Positions 47,162 through 57,244 of a stretch of 64,000 bases of DNA are shown piece after piece. The stretch lies in assembly GCF_043876815.1 (NCBI RefSeq), contig NZ_JBAWKA010000002.1:62001-126000 (forward strand), written 5' to 3'. The notes beneath the pieces are model-generated. The model was not told where the DNA came from. It ran no database searches and saw nothing but the letters and a program-made list of their open reading frames with translations. How positions within the stretch are numbered: position 1 is the stretch's first letter; each line of letters opens with the position of its first letter. Position numbers and translations under genes: made by a program. This DNA is from Gaetbulibacter_A sp043876815 (lineage in GTDB: Bacteria; Bacteroidota; Bacteroidia; Flavobacteriales; Flavobacteriaceae).

Positions 47162-48778
47162 ATGAAAGGCAAAATACTTTTAATACTCCTTTTATGTGCT
47201 TGTAACTTAGTGTTTTCGCAAATAAAAGATTCCATAAATATTGAGATTGGAAAAACAGAATATTGGTGGGGCGGTATCAGCGCTTTAGGATATCAAACCC
47301 CGTATACCATAAATTCTGAGATGGAAATAGACCTTTATGGCGATAATAAAGGGAATCAGGCCCAACCGCTATTGCTCTCCAGTAAGGGGCGATATATTTG
47401 GTGTGAGGGTCCGATTAAGTATCGTATTTCTAATGGGATACTAACGGTTATTTCTGGTAATGACAAAATTCAATTTGGTACTGCCGGAACGAATTTAAGA
47501 TCTGCTTACGAATTTGTTTCAAAAAATTATTTCCCCTCTAACGGTAAAATACCGGATGAATTATTATTCACTCATCCGCAGTATAATACCTGGATCGAAC
47601 TGATGTATGATCAAAACGAGGATGATATTTTGAAGTATGCTGAAAGTATCATAGCTAGAGGTTATCCACCGGGCGTTATCATGATAGATGACAACTGGCA
47701 GGAAGACTATGGAACATGGGAGTTTTCAGCGAAACGATTTAAAGACCCGAAAGCCATGATTGAGAAATTACATGGTATGGGTTTCAAAGTGATGATGTGG
47801 GTTTGTCCTTTTGTTAGTGCTGATTCTCAAGTATTTCGTAAACTAGCGGCAGATGGTTTGCTTCTGCTCGATGGTGATGGAACGCAAGAAATTTTATGGG
47901 CAAATACTAAAAATAAGGCTGCGGTAATCCGTTGGTGGAATGGCGCCAGTGCATGTTTAGATCTCAGTAATCCCAAGGCAAAAAATTGGTTTTATGAACG
48001 CTTAGATCACTTAATGGATGCCTACGGTGTCGATGGCTTTAAATTTGATGCCGGTGATGCACAATTTTATACCGGGGAACTTAGATCATTTAAAGAATCA
48101 ATTCCAAATGATCATACCCAATATTTTGCTGAAATTGGGTTGCGTTACCCTTTAAATGAATATAGAGCATCATGGAAAATGGCTGGAATGCCTCTAGCAC
48201 AGCGTTTAAGAGATAAGGGTCATAATTGGGAAGATCTGCAAAAATTGATCCCGGATCAAATGTCTCAGAGTGTTATGGGTTATGCCTATACCTGCCCGGA
48301 CATGATTGGTGGTGGTGAGTATCAGTCGTTTTTGAATACGGCGACTATCGATGAAGAATTAATTGTTAGGTCGGCCCAGGTGCATGCACTAATGCCTATG
48401 ATGCAGTTTTCAGTGGCTCCCTGGCGTGTTCTTTCAGAATCGAATGAAAATATTTGTAAAGACATGGCTAAGCTTCATCTTCAATTTGGATCTCAATTTT
48501 TAGAACTTGCGAAAAAGGCTTCTTTAACGGGCGAACCAATTGTTAAACCCATGGAATTAGCTTTTCCCGGAAACGGATACGAAACGATAAAAGATCAATT
48601 TGTACTCGGTAATTCCATAGTTGTTGCGCCAGTAACCAAAAAAGGTGTAAGGTCCAGAAAGGTAGTTTTACCTAAAGGAAAATGGATGTCAGATGAAGGG
48701 GAAACCTACAGGGGAGGACGTACCATAGAAATTTCAGTGCCATTAGAGCGCTTACCATTTTTTAAATTGATTAAGTAA
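47162..48778 (+). CDS. GH31 family alpha-glycosidase, alpha-galactosidase-type candidate
   Basis: A 538-residue secreted or lipid-anchored enzyme (LCACNLVFSQ at the signal end). GH31 features are WIELMYDQNED, MIDDNWQ (174-180), nucleophile Asp296 in GFKFDAGDA, and likely acid/base Asp380 in CPDMIGGG. The KFDAG form of the nucleophile motif and the short length resemble the MYORG-like group, whose characterised member is an alpha-galactosidase, rather than alpha-glucosidases or alpha-xylosidases. It precedes a GH27 gene by 25 bp, which supports alpha-galactose as the target. The substrate remains inferred. Confidence 0.82.
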   Translation: MKGKILLILLLCACNLVFSQIKDSINIEIGKTEYWWGGISALGYQTPYTINSEMEIDLYGDNKGNQAQPLLLSSKGRYIWCEGPIKYRISNGILTVISGNDKIQFGTAGTNLRSAYEFVSKNYFPSNGKIPDELLFTHPQYNTWIELMYDQNEDDILKYAESIIARGYPPGVIMIDDNWQEDYGTWEFSAKRFKDPKAMIEKLHGMGFKVMMWVCPFVSADSQVFRKLAADGLLLLDGDGTQEILWANTKNKAAVIRWWNGASACLDLSNPKAKNWFYERLDHLMDAYGVDGFKFDAGDAQFYTGELRSFKESIPNDHTQYFAEIGLRYPLNEYRASWKMAGMPLAQRLRDKGHNWEDLQKLIPDQMSQSVMGYAYTCPDMIGGGEYQSFLNTATIDEELIVRSAQVHALMPMMQFSVAPWRVLSESNENICKDMAKLHLQFGSQFLELAKKASLTGEPIVKPMELAFPGNGYETIKDQFVLGNSIVVAPVTKKGVRSRKVVLPKGKWMSDEGETYRGGRTIEISVPLERLPFFKLIK

Positions 48779-48803
48779 TCCGAACTAAAATATTCAATTC
48801 GAA

Positions 48804-50258
48804 ATGAATATAAAAAATATAAATGCTTTAAGTTTTTTTCTGGTTATTATGCTGGTTATTGGACTTGGATTTGTTCCGATAAAAATTAACCAGGGTAAAA
48901 AAGACCAATTAAATTTGGCAAAAACACCTCCAATGGGGTGGAATAGTTTTGATAGTTATGGCGTTTATTTGCACGAAGAGGCGGCTTTGGCTAACCTCGA
49001 GGCTTTTGCAAAGAAACTGAAACCTCATGGCTATGAATACTTTGTTATTGACGCCGGATGGTTTGGTGAATTTAAATTAAAGGAAGGCACTATTTACCCT
49101 GCAGAGAAACATGCCGTAGAACTTAACATAAATGAATACGGTTTATTACAACCTTCTAAAACCTATTTTCCGAATGGGCTAAAACCTATCATAGACCGTT
49201 GTCATGAACTTGGTCTTAAATTTGGAATTCATTTAATGCGTGGCATTCCGCGAGTTGCTGTAGAGAACAATACAAAAGTTAAAGGGACCGAGTATTTTGC
49301 ACAAGATATTGCTGATACTACAAGTATTTGTGACTGGAACCATCAAAATTATGGTGTAGATATGTCGAAACCCGGAGCTCAGGAATTCTATAATTCCCTA
49401 ATGAACCAAATGGCCGATTGGGGCGTGGATTTCCTTAAATACGACGACTTGGTGCCTTACCCGGAAGAAATTGAGGGTATTGCCAGAGCCATTAAACAAA
49501 GTGAAAGACCTATGGTTTATAGTTTAAGTCCCGGGGGTACCGTTGATGTTAATGCCATTGATGCCTTTAAAAAAGCGAACATGCTTCGCGTCACACCAGA
49601 TATTTGGGATGATCAAGAGGGTTTAGACCAATGTTTCGCAGCATGGCGTAAATGGCAAGGTCAAGAGGCGCCGGGATTTTGGATTGATATGGACATGATT
49701 CCCTTTGGACAACTACAATTAATGTCGCCAAAACCGCAGGGGGTTAAAGGTGATGAAACCAAAAAAGAGATATCGGAAAAGATAAAATCTGGTGAGCTCC
49801 ATAATATAGAGCTTCTCGCTGGAAAAGGATGGCATAGGCATAGCCATTTCACAAAGGATCAAATGTATACCTTTATCACCCTCAGGGCTTTATCAGCTTC
49901 ACCATTAATGATGGGAGGTGATTTACCAAGTTTAGATGATTTTTCATTAAAGCTTGTTACGAATGATGACATTATAGCGTGTAATCAAAATGGTATAATG
50001 GGGCATTTAATTTATGAAAAAAATAATATAGAAATTTGGAAAACACCTCATACATCAGAAGATAGTGGTTGGATTGGGATTTTTAACAGATCAGCTAAAA
50101 AACAATCAATGTCATTTTCTATGGATGACCTGAAATTAGATATCAACAAGGATTACTTCATTTATAATATTTGGAAAGAAAGGGAAGTTGGTAATTTATT
50201 TTTTGATATTAACGCCAATGGCGTGGTTTTCTTAAAATATTCTAATAAACTAATTTAA
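48804..50258 (+). CDS. GH27 family alpha-galactosidase
   Basis: A 484-residue exported enzyme with a hydrophobic N-terminus (about 9-27). GH27 signatures: TPPMGWNSFDSYG (41-53), VIDAGWFG (81-88), GLKFGIHLMRG (137-147), nucleophile Asp214 in FLKYDD and acid/base Asp266 in RVTPDIWDD. The C-terminal beta-domain is present, so the protein looks complete. GH27 members release alpha-linked galactose (some N-acetylgalactosamine or beta-arabinopyranose). A GTG-started sulfatase follows after 5 bp. Confidence 0.88.
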   Translation: MNIKNINALSFFLVIMLVIGLGFVPIKINQGKKDQLNLAKTPPMGWNSFDSYGVYLHEEAALANLEAFAKKLKPHGYEYFVIDAGWFGEFKLKEGTIYPAEKHAVELNINEYGLLQPSKTYFPNGLKPIIDRCHELGLKFGIHLMRGIPRVAVENNTKVKGTEYFAQDIADTTSICDWNHQNYGVDMSKPGAQEFYNSLMNQMADWGVDFLKYDDLVPYPEEIEGIARAIKQSERPMVYSLSPGGTVDVNAIDAFKKANMLRVTPDIWDDQEGLDQCFAAWRKWQGQEAPGFWIDMDMIPFGQLQLMSPKPQGVKGDETKKEISEKIKSGELHNIELLAGKGWHRHSHFTKDQMYTFITLRALSASPLMMGGDLPSLDDFSLKLVTNDDIIACNQNGIMGHLIYEKNNIEIWKTPHTSEDSGWIGIFNRSAKKQSMSFSMDDLKLDINKDYFIYNIWKEREVGNLFFDINANGVVFLKYSNKLI

Positions 50259-50263
50259 AAATA

Positions 50264-51859
50264 GTGATTAGCAAGAATTTTCGTGCATTCTATTTCCTTC
50301 TTATTTTAATCGTATTTAGTTGTAAAACTACTTCTGAAAAAGAAGTGGTTGTGGCTAGACCTAATATTTTGTTTTGTATTCTCGATGATGCCTCACCGCA
50401 CATGAGTGCCTATGGATACGATTGGGTTAAAACACCTGCATTTGATAGGATAGCAGCGAATGGTATTCTTTTTAACAATGCTTACACCCCTAACGCAAAA
50501 TGTGCGCCTTCCCGTGCCTGCGTTATCACAGGTCGAAATTCATGGCAACTTGAAGAGGCAGCCAATCATGTGAATAATTTTCCTGGAAAATTTAAAACCT
50601 TTCCTGAGGTACTTCGTGAAAATGGGTACTTCACGGCAAAAACGGGAAAAGGCTGGGGCCCTGGAGATCCCGGAGCGATTAATGGAGATCTCAGGCTTTT
50701 GATAGGAAAATCTTATGCTGATTTTAAGGCAAAACCATGGGCCACTGGGATGAGTAATGAGGATTATGCGGCTAATTTTAATGAATTCCTCGATGATGCC
50801 GAAGGACAACCGTGGTTCTTTTGGTACGGAGCGCGTGAACCTCACCGTGACTATGAGTATGGATCAGGGGAAAAAACAGGTAAAAAGAATATTAAAGACA
50901 TTGATTCTGTACCGGCATTTTGGCCTGATAATGAGATCATTCGAAATGATATGCTCGATTATGCCCTTGAAATTGAGTATGCCGATGCGCACCTTGGTCG
51001 GATGTTAGATAATCTGGAAAAAAGAGGCTTATTGGAAAATACCATTGTAGTTTTCACTTCGGACCATGGAATGCCTTTCCCACGGGTGAAAGCTCAGGAA
51101 TATTTCTATTCTAATCATGTTCCCTTAGCTATTATGTGGCCAAAGGGTATAAAAAACCCGGGCCGTACCATTGAGGATATGGTTAGTTTTATTGACTTTA
51201 CTCCAACATTTTTGGAGTTGGCGGGTATTCCTGTCGACAGTTCTGGAATGCATAGTTCTCCGGGTAAAAGTTTAACTGATATTTTTTATTCCAAAAAAAC
51301 AGGACAGGTTAATCCAGACCGTGAAATGATATTGATTGGAAAGGAACGCCACGACTATAGTAGGCCAAATAATCAGGGATATCCTATTCGAGGCATTTTA
51401 TCTAAGGATTACTTGTATTTATTTAATTATGATATTTCATTATGGCCTGCCGGAAATCCTGAAATAGGTTATTTAGATATTGATGGGTCACCCACAAAAA
51501 CTGAAATATTAGAATTATTTAGAACCGGTGAGGAGGACAAATATTGGCAGTGGTCCATGGGGAAAAGAGACACGCATGAGGAATTTTTTAATATTTCTCA
51601 AGATAAAGAATGCATGAATAATCTTGCGGCAATTTCTGAGTTCGAAGACTTGAAAAAAAGTATGAAACGTCGCATGGAAACGATGCTTAGGGAGCAGAAT
51701 GATCCGCGCATGTTCGGTAACGGTGATATATTTAACAGTTACAAATATTCGACCGATAAAGGGTGGAACTATTACGAGCGTTTTATGGAAGGAGAGTTCA
51801 CCATGGAGGATACCGAATGGGTGAATCCTAGTGACAAGGAAGAGACCCTTTTAGATTAA
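50264..51859 (+). CDS. Sulfatase (S1 family), lipoprotein, GTG start
   Basis: A 531-residue sulfatase with lipobox Cys20. Motifs: CILDDASPHMSAYG (38-51), CAPSR with formylglycine Cys80, KTGKGWGPGDPG in place of GKWHLG, and TSDHGMPFPR. The layout resembles N-sulfoglucosamine-sulfohydrolase-like members. The signal peptide requires the start at 50264, a GTG, only 5 bp after GH27. It is the last plus-strand gene before the convergent minus-strand operon. Confidence 0.9.
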   Translation: MISKNFRAFYFLLILIVFSCKTTSEKEVVVARPNILFCILDDASPHMSAYGYDWVKTPAFDRIAANGILFNNAYTPNAKCAPSRACVITGRNSWQLEEAANHVNNFPGKFKTFPEVLRENGYFTAKTGKGWGPGDPGAINGDLRLLIGKSYADFKAKPWATGMSNEDYAANFNEFLDDAEGQPWFFWYGAREPHRDYEYGSGEKTGKKNIKDIDSVPAFWPDNEIIRNDMLDYALEIEYADAHLGRMLDNLEKRGLLENTIVVFTSDHGMPFPRVKAQEYFYSNHVPLAIMWPKGIKNPGRTIEDMVSFIDFTPTFLELAGIPVDSSGMHSSPGKSLTDIFYSKKTGQVNPDREMILIGKERHDYSRPNNQGYPIRGILSKDYLYLFNYDISLWPAGNPEIGYLDIDGSPTKTEILELFRTGEEDKYWQWSMGKRDTHEEFFNISQDKECMNNLAAISEFEDLKKSMKRRMETMLREQNDPRMFGNGDIFNSYKYSTDKGWNYYERFMEGEFTMEDTEWVNPSDKEETLLD

Positions 51860-51944
51860 GGAAAATTTTTTAAAGACCATTCTTTAGTTGGTCTTGATTA
51901 AAACCATCATTTTTGTATCGGTTTTTTAGTGATCGTATAATGCC

Positions 51945-52085
51945 TTATGAATTAGGTCTATCCAGCTTTGTTGTTTTTACTTGCTGATGTACACCAAAAT
52001 AACCTACCCAATCATTTAAATTTTCAATAGCAATGAACATTACATTTGGTTTGTCCGCACCTTGACTTTGAACAACCAAGCTCAT
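51945..52085 (-). pseudogene. N-terminal remnant of a sulfatase
   Basis: On the minus strand an open stretch from ATG 52085 to TAA 51945 encodes 46 residues with a sulfatase opening: KPNVMFIAIENLNDW, then QVKTTKLDR where an intact sulfatase would continue into the formylglycine motif. Upstream in the same frame, back to about 52121, the codons still read as a hydrophobic signal peptide but have no usual start codon. The formylglycine motif and the catalytic body are missing. It lies directly after the minus-strand GH49-like gene, so the operon once probably ended with another sulfatase. Confidence 0.75.
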
Positions 52086-52126
52086 TGGAATAAATAAAAA
52101 AACTGAAATGATTTGTAATGCCCTGA

Positions 52127-53734
52127 TTATTTTTGAGGACTATAAATGAATTTAACGGTGTCCTGATCTAAAAATTCAGTATTAAAATTGCCATCCTCAA
52201 AACTTGTTAGGATTTTACCATTGAAATAACAGTTTTTAAATAGAATATTTTTAATCTTTCTATTGTCGTCTAGTCCAGTTAATGTGTTTCTGGGTTTTCC
52301 TTTTTGATCATCTAAACTGGTGGATACGCCATCATGCTCCTGATGAATATTTTCAAAAACAAGATTTTTAATGATCGCATCCTCACCTGCTTTACCTCCC
52401 GAAGTTATTCTTCCATAAAATGGCGGAAACGCGGGTAATGGATCTTCCACTAAAATATTTTTTATATGAATATTAGCTAAGGTATTTCCGGGTCGTAATG
52501 AACGAAAACTTATAATTCTACCACCATGCCACCAATGCCATTGGGCCCTTTGATAGATTACCTTTACGTTTTCAAATTTACAGGTGCTTCCGTCCGTAAC
52601 ATTCTGTAGAAATAAAACCGCCCCATTGGCATCGGTCCAAACTACGTTATCATGTTGATTAACATGGCTAGCTCCAAGATAAAAGGCGTCGTCTTGAACT
52701 CTAAAAAAACAGTCAAACACTTCTGAGTTTCTAAAAGCATTGACACCGTCACTGTTTTTTCTCCAGGCTAATATTTTTAGGTTTTTATAGATGTTAATAT
52801 TTGATTCATCACCTGTATGCCCCATGTTGAAGGTGTGAAAAGCCGGGTCTGCAACAACAAACCCTTCAAGGTGAGCCCCTTCAGCTTGATAAGTAAACGG
52901 CTTAACAGATTTATTGTCATCATCATCAGGATGTCTCGCAATATGTTCACTGCTTAAGGTTCCCGAACCATATACTTTAAAGTTTTTTGTTGCTTCTTTA
53001 CCCCATTTATTAAGAGGATGCATGGTTCCTTTCACAACAGCATCACCGGGGATATAATATGTTTCGTTATTTAAAATCTTGAAACTTAAACCAATATCAT
53101 GTACTCCGGGAGCAAAAATGATGGTTTTCCAATCATTTCTACCTAGCGTATTGATATCTTCACCAGGTTGTAAAACTCTGACCTTAGGATCTTTTGGATC
53201 TGGTTTTTGAAATACAGGATTTGCAAATAAGCTAATGGTATGCACTTTTGGTCCCTGATACCCAAAACCAGTGTAATTGTCCTCCATTTGCCCGTTAATG
53301 TCTACATTACCATTGGCAGGTTCCGAAAAAGCTACATAGGCCTTACCGTTTGATATTTTTGCCGGTGAGGCATCTCCCATAGGTCTTACCATTGCTTTGG
53401 TTATTGGAGAACCATCTTTTTTTGAAATTTCCACAATGACTTTATTATCCTTAAAATCGGATTCAAAGGAAATCCAGGAAGCCGTAAAACCTCTAACAAT
53501 ATCGTAATAGGCGTTTTCGGGATCCTCCTGCTTTTCTTTAGCTCTGGTTTGAAGTACAAAAGCGTTTCGCCAGGCAGTATTATCTTCATTTTCAAATTTC
53601 ACCCGACATTCGTAGTGATCCGAAGCCGCACGACCTGGAATGTTATTATAAACTATGAGCTCTTGTGACTTTGACTCATTAGCGCTAAATATTATTAGTG
53701 AAATTTGAATATAGTAAACTATCTTTTTCATCAT
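52127..53734 (-). CDS. GH49-like parallel beta-helix hydrolase, short form
   Basis: A 535-residue paralogue of the protein at 32891, aligned nearly without gaps from NNIPGRAASDHY to the last helix turns. It keeps the N-terminal sandwich, YIPGDAVVKGT and the three likely catalytic aspartates Asp329 (NSDG) and Asp348-Asp349 (VQDDAF). It lacks the Ig-like and T9SS domains and stops right after the helix, so it should remain periplasmic. It is the last intact gene of the minus-strand operon. The two copies could act on polymer outside and on oligomers inside the cell. Confidence 0.75.
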   Translation of the reverse strand: MMKKIVYYIQISLIIFSANESKSQELIVYNNIPGRAASDHYECRVKFENEDNTAWRNAFVLQTRAKEKQEDPENAYYDIVRGFTASWISFESDFKDNKVIVEISKKDGSPITKAMVRPMGDASPAKISNGKAYVAFSEPANGNVDINGQMEDNYTGFGYQGPKVHTISLFANPVFQKPDPKDPKVRVLQPGEDINTLGRNDWKTIIFAPGVHDIGLSFKILNNETYYIPGDAVVKGTMHPLNKWGKEATKNFKVYGSGTLSSEHIARHPDDDDNKSVKPFTYQAEGAHLEGFVVADPAFHTFNMGHTGDESNINIYKNLKILAWRKNSDGVNAFRNSEVFDCFFRVQDDAFYLGASHVNQHDNVVWTDANGAVLFLQNVTDGSTCKFENVKVIYQRAQWHWWHGGRIISFRSLRPGNTLANIHIKNILVEDPLPAFPPFYGRITSGGKAGEDAIIKNLVFENIHQEHDGVSTSLDDQKGKPRNTLTGLDDNRKIKNILFKNCYFNGKILTSFEDGNFNTEFLDQDTVKFIYSPQK

Positions 53735-53776
53735 TCAGGGTTTTTCTAAAATATATAAATGGCTTTATTTGTCTTA

Positions 53777-55735
53777 TTATTTGAATGTTTTTCCCTCGGT
53801 AACGCCTCTCCAATCATCCGTTCTAAATGGTATTGCCGGAAAACCTTCATTGTTATACAGATTAAATTCAGATGGATTATTAGCCCAGGCAAAACGCACA
53901 GCAATCGGGCTCTTTACTTTATCAGACCAAACAATAACATTATCGCCTTCAATTTTTGCCGTGGCTTTGTAAAATTTTTGATCAGGACCGGCGATTTCAA
54001 ATTCGTTTATAAACCCATCGTTGCCTTTTACCAGGAAACCTGAACCGATATGATCGAAACTTAAAAGAGCTTTATTACCGCTTATTGTCATTGATTTATA
54101 TTGAGGACCAGAGTATACAAGGTTTTTATGGTAAGCAATTTTCATGGCTGCCGCTGTTAATCTTTTGGCAACATCCTGTTTATTTTTAGGATGAATGTTG
54201 TTTTGTTCACCAATATCAATAGCCACAGCCATACCTGTATTATTTAGGTCTAAGGCTTTTGTTTGCGATTCCCGTAACTCTGCCCAGTTAGAATTACCTG
54301 AAGTATTATTGGGAGCACCAAAATTAGCAAGTTGAACAAATAAAAATGGAAAATCTCCTTGTTTCCAATCCTGTCGCCAATTATTAATTAAGTTGGAAAA
54401 CGTTTTTCGGTACTCCATAGCCCGTGGTGTATTATTTTCCCCTTGATACCAAATCACGCCCTTAATAGCATAGGGAATTAAAGGATGAACCATAGCATTA
54501 AACAGTAAGCTGGGTGATTCATTTGGAGAGATTTCAAAATTTTCGTAAACTTTATCAACTTTAAATTTCCAGCTGCCGCTTAAAGGAATTTTCTCTTTAC
54601 TAAGCTTTATAAAAAAATCTTCTGGGGATGATAAGAACCCGCCCTTATTTCTCCTGTCTTGAACGCGAATGGTAATATTATTTTTTCCTGAATTCAGTAC
54701 TTCTTCTGGAACCGTATAAATCCGGTTTTCAGTAAATCCCCAATTGGTTTCACCTACTTTAACACCGTTTACCCAAACCATATCGGAATCATCGATTATG
54801 CCCAAATGCAATTCTATTTTTTTTGTGGGAGCATCAAAATTTAGATCTATATCATGGCTAAACCATACAATACCATCAAGATCTTCATATCCTTGTTTTT
54901 CCCATTCGTTTGGAAGTTGCATTTTTGACCAATCACTGCGATCTGTTTGAGGTAACATCCATTTTTCTTCAATACCCATTTCTTTTTCTGGGAATTCCCC
55001 AAGTGTTATGAGTAATTTACTTCTTTTTTTGTCCTTTTCTTTTTCAATATCAAACGTGTCGATTCTCGTAGCGAAATTTTCATAATTAGGCAGTTTTATC
55101 AAGGACTCTCTGGAAGTCCAGGTTTCTACACAAGTTGCTCCTACAGATGTGTTAATTAGTCCGATTGGCACGTTTTGTTCCAGATGAATATTTCTACTAA
55201 AGAAATAACCAACGGCAGAAAATTCTTTGATATTCTCGGGATTACATATTTCCCAGGAGGAGTTTGGAATTTCGTACATAGGTATCGTGCTAATTTCGCG
55301 TGGCACAGTGAACAACCTAATGTTTGGATAATCGGCATTTTTTATTTCAGTGTTCGCATTTTTCGAGTTCTTCACTGCCCAGGCCATATTAGACTGTCCA
55401 GAGCATATCCATACATCTCCTATTAAAATATTGCGAAGTACAAGTTTATTAGCGCCTTGAATAATCATTTCAAAGGGTCCTCCCGGAGCCATGGGTTTAA
55501 GTCTTAATTGCCATTTACCATGTTTATCTGCTTTAGTATTCAAATTTTGTCCATTGAAACTAAGCGTCAATTTTTCACCGGGATCTGCTGTACCCCATAT
55601 TTTGACATTCATACTACGCTGCAAAACCATATTACTCGAAAAAATATCGGCAAGTTTAACATCTGCTGTAACTGGTATACAATAGCATAAAATAGTTATT
55701 GTTAAAAAATGTCTCAGGTATTTTAGGGGAGTCAT
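53777..55735 (-). CDS. Sialate-O-acetylesterase-like (SASA) esterase
   Basis: A 652-residue secreted protein. The catalytic serine lies in CSGQSNMAW (Ser115), a conserved NTSVGATCVETW phrase follows (about 199-210), and the C-terminal catalytic segment contains GEQNNIHPKNKQ. A beta-sandwich insertion of about 150 residues (about 285-395) divides the SGNH-type domain, as is usual in this family. Members remove O-acetyl groups from sugars. It lies 7 bp downstream of the sulfatase that precedes it in the operon. Sialic acid itself is unlikely here, given the PUL. Confidence 0.85.
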   Translation of the reverse strand: MTPLKYLRHFLTITILCYCIPVTADVKLADIFSSNMVLQRSMNVKIWGTADPGEKLTLSFNGQNLNTKADKHGKWQLRLKPMAPGGPFEMIIQGANKLVLRNILIGDVWICSGQSNMAWAVKNSKNANTEIKNADYPNIRLFTVPREISTIPMYEIPNSSWEICNPENIKEFSAVGYFFSRNIHLEQNVPIGLINTSVGATCVETWTSRESLIKLPNYENFATRIDTFDIEKEKDKKRSKLLITLGEFPEKEMGIEEKWMLPQTDRSDWSKMQLPNEWEKQGYEDLDGIVWFSHDIDLNFDAPTKKIELHLGIIDDSDMVWVNGVKVGETNWGFTENRIYTVPEEVLNSGKNNITIRVQDRRNKGGFLSSPEDFFIKLSKEKIPLSGSWKFKVDKVYENFEISPNESPSLLFNAMVHPLIPYAIKGVIWYQGENNTPRAMEYRKTFSNLINNWRQDWKQGDFPFLFVQLANFGAPNNTSGNSNWAELRESQTKALDLNNTGMAVAIDIGEQNNIHPKNKQDVAKRLTAAAMKIAYHKNLVYSGPQYKSMTISGNKALLSFDHIGSGFLVKGNDGFINEFEIAGPDQKFYKATAKIEGDNVIVWSDKVKSPIAVRFAWANNPSEFNLYNNEGFPAIPFRTDDWRGVTEGKTFK

Positions 55736-55742
55736 TATTTTT

Positions 55743-57224
55743 TTAGTAATTATTACTTACGTTAGCTTTAAAAGGAAATTCAGCGTTTTCTTCATGTTCA
55801 TTTTCCATAATTGTAGACAATTCTTTAACAATTTCAGGATATTCATCGGCCACGTTATGCTCCTCTCCAAGATCCGAACTCAGATCATAAAGTTCAATTT
55901 TGGTTTTGGAGGGATTAAAACAGTTTAATTTAACGGCTTTCCACTTACCTTTCCGAACGGCTTTTTTTCCTCCTTGCTCGTGAAATTCCCAATATAGGAA
56001 GTCATGATCTTTTTGCTCTTTGCCTAATAACTCTGGTAAAAATGAGATACCGTCAATGTTTTGTGGCGCTTCTACCTTGGCAAGTTCTGCTAGAGTTGGC
56101 ATAATATCCCAAAACGCAGAAATATGATCCGATTGGGTGTTTCCTTGGATTTTGCTTGGCCAGCTTACAATCATTGGCACCCGAACACCACCTTCATAGA
56201 GGTCGCGCTTATAGCCTTTTAATTGGCCATTACTGTCAAAGAAATCCGGGTCGGCACCGCCTTCTTGGTGTGGACCATTATCTGATGAAAACATAATGAT
56301 AGTATTCTCGGCTAATCCCAATTCTTTTAGTTTTGCCATGATGTCTCCTACTTGTTGATCTAATAACGTAACCATGGCCGCAAAAGTAGCTCTGGGTTCA
56401 GGTTGTGACGTATAGTATTTAACGTCAAACTTTTCGTCACCATAGTTGGCTCCAGGCTGTGTATTTATAAAGGGTTTCTCTTCATACTTGCCTCTAAATT
56501 TTTCTAACTCGGCCTCAGGAACAATAAGTTCGGCATGAGGTGCCACGTTAGGATAAAACAAAAAGAAAGGCTTGTCTTTGTTAGTCTCTATGAAATTTAA
56601 GGCTTTATCGTGAATAAGATAGCCTGCATAATTATTAGTCTTTTTAAATCCTTCATTACCTTCAAGTAGAACTTTTTCGCTGTTGTGCCATAGATGTTCC
56701 GGATAGTATCGATGTGCTTGGCGCTGACAATTATAGCCGTAAAACTCATCAAAACCTTGCTTATTTGGATCACCATCGGTGCCTACGAAACCTAAGCCCC
56801 ATTTGCCAAAGGCGCCTGTGGTATAGCCAGCATCCTTCAACATTTCGGCAATGGTGTAAGTTTCTGCTGCCATCGGATGTTGCCCTTCAGGGATGAATTC
56901 CTTATTTCCCCTGATAGAAGTATGACCTGTATGCATGCCAGAAAGTAACACACTGCGAGAAGGGGCACAAACCGTGCTACCTGCGTAATGCTGGGTGAAC
57001 AACATGCCATCTTTCGCTAGTTTATCCAGATTCGGTGTGTTGAATTTTGATTGTCCATAAACACCAACATCTGCATAACCAAGATCATCTGCTAGTATAT
57101 AGATAATGTTTGGCCTTTCATGGTTTATTTCTTGTGATTGTATGTCATTCTTGCTTTCATTTTTACAACTAAAAAGTGCAGCGGTTAAAATAAGAATAAA
57201 TAATACATTTTTGATTTTCATCAT
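55743..57224 (-). CDS. Sulfatase (S1 family), arylsulfatase-A-like lipoprotein
   Basis: A 493-residue sulfatase with lipobox Cys20. Motifs: ILADDLGYADVGVYG (43-57), CAPSR with formylglycine Cys86, FGKWGLGF, SSDNGPHQEGG and a late YEGGVRVPMIVSWP. This is the common arylsulfatase-like layout used on many glycans. It stands fourth in the six-gene minus-strand operon, between two esterase genes, which suggests stepwise removal of sulfate and acetyl groups from one substrate. Confidence 0.92.
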   Translation of the reverse strand: MMKIKNVLFILILTAALFSCKNESKNDIQSQEINHERPNIIYILADDLGYADVGVYGQSKFNTPNLDKLAKDGMLFTQHYAGSTVCAPSRSVLLSGMHTGHTSIRGNKEFIPEGQHPMAAETYTIAEMLKDAGYTTGAFGKWGLGFVGTDGDPNKQGFDEFYGYNCQRQAHRYYPEHLWHNSEKVLLEGNEGFKKTNNYAGYLIHDKALNFIETNKDKPFFLFYPNVAPHAELIVPEAELEKFRGKYEEKPFINTQPGANYGDEKFDVKYYTSQPEPRATFAAMVTLLDQQVGDIMAKLKELGLAENTIIMFSSDNGPHQEGGADPDFFDSNGQLKGYKRDLYEGGVRVPMIVSWPSKIQGNTQSDHISAFWDIMPTLAELAKVEAPQNIDGISFLPELLGKEQKDHDFLYWEFHEQGGKKAVRKGKWKAVKLNCFNPSKTKIELYDLSSDLGEEHNVADEYPEIVKELSTIMENEHEENAEFPFKANVSNNY

Positions 57225-57244
57225 TTTGTCAAATATTAATTAAA

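Noticed and set aside
51873..51895. Hairpin AAGACCA/TGGTCTT after the sulfatase at 50264 as an intrinsic terminator
   Set aside because: The 7-bp stem is followed by GATTAAAACC without a T-run; it may still pause transcription but the evidence is too weak.
53777..55735. Sialic acid metabolism suggested by the sialate-O-acetylesterase-like protein
   Set aside because: No sialidase, neuraminate lyase or transporter is nearby, and this family is common in plant and algal polysaccharide loci.
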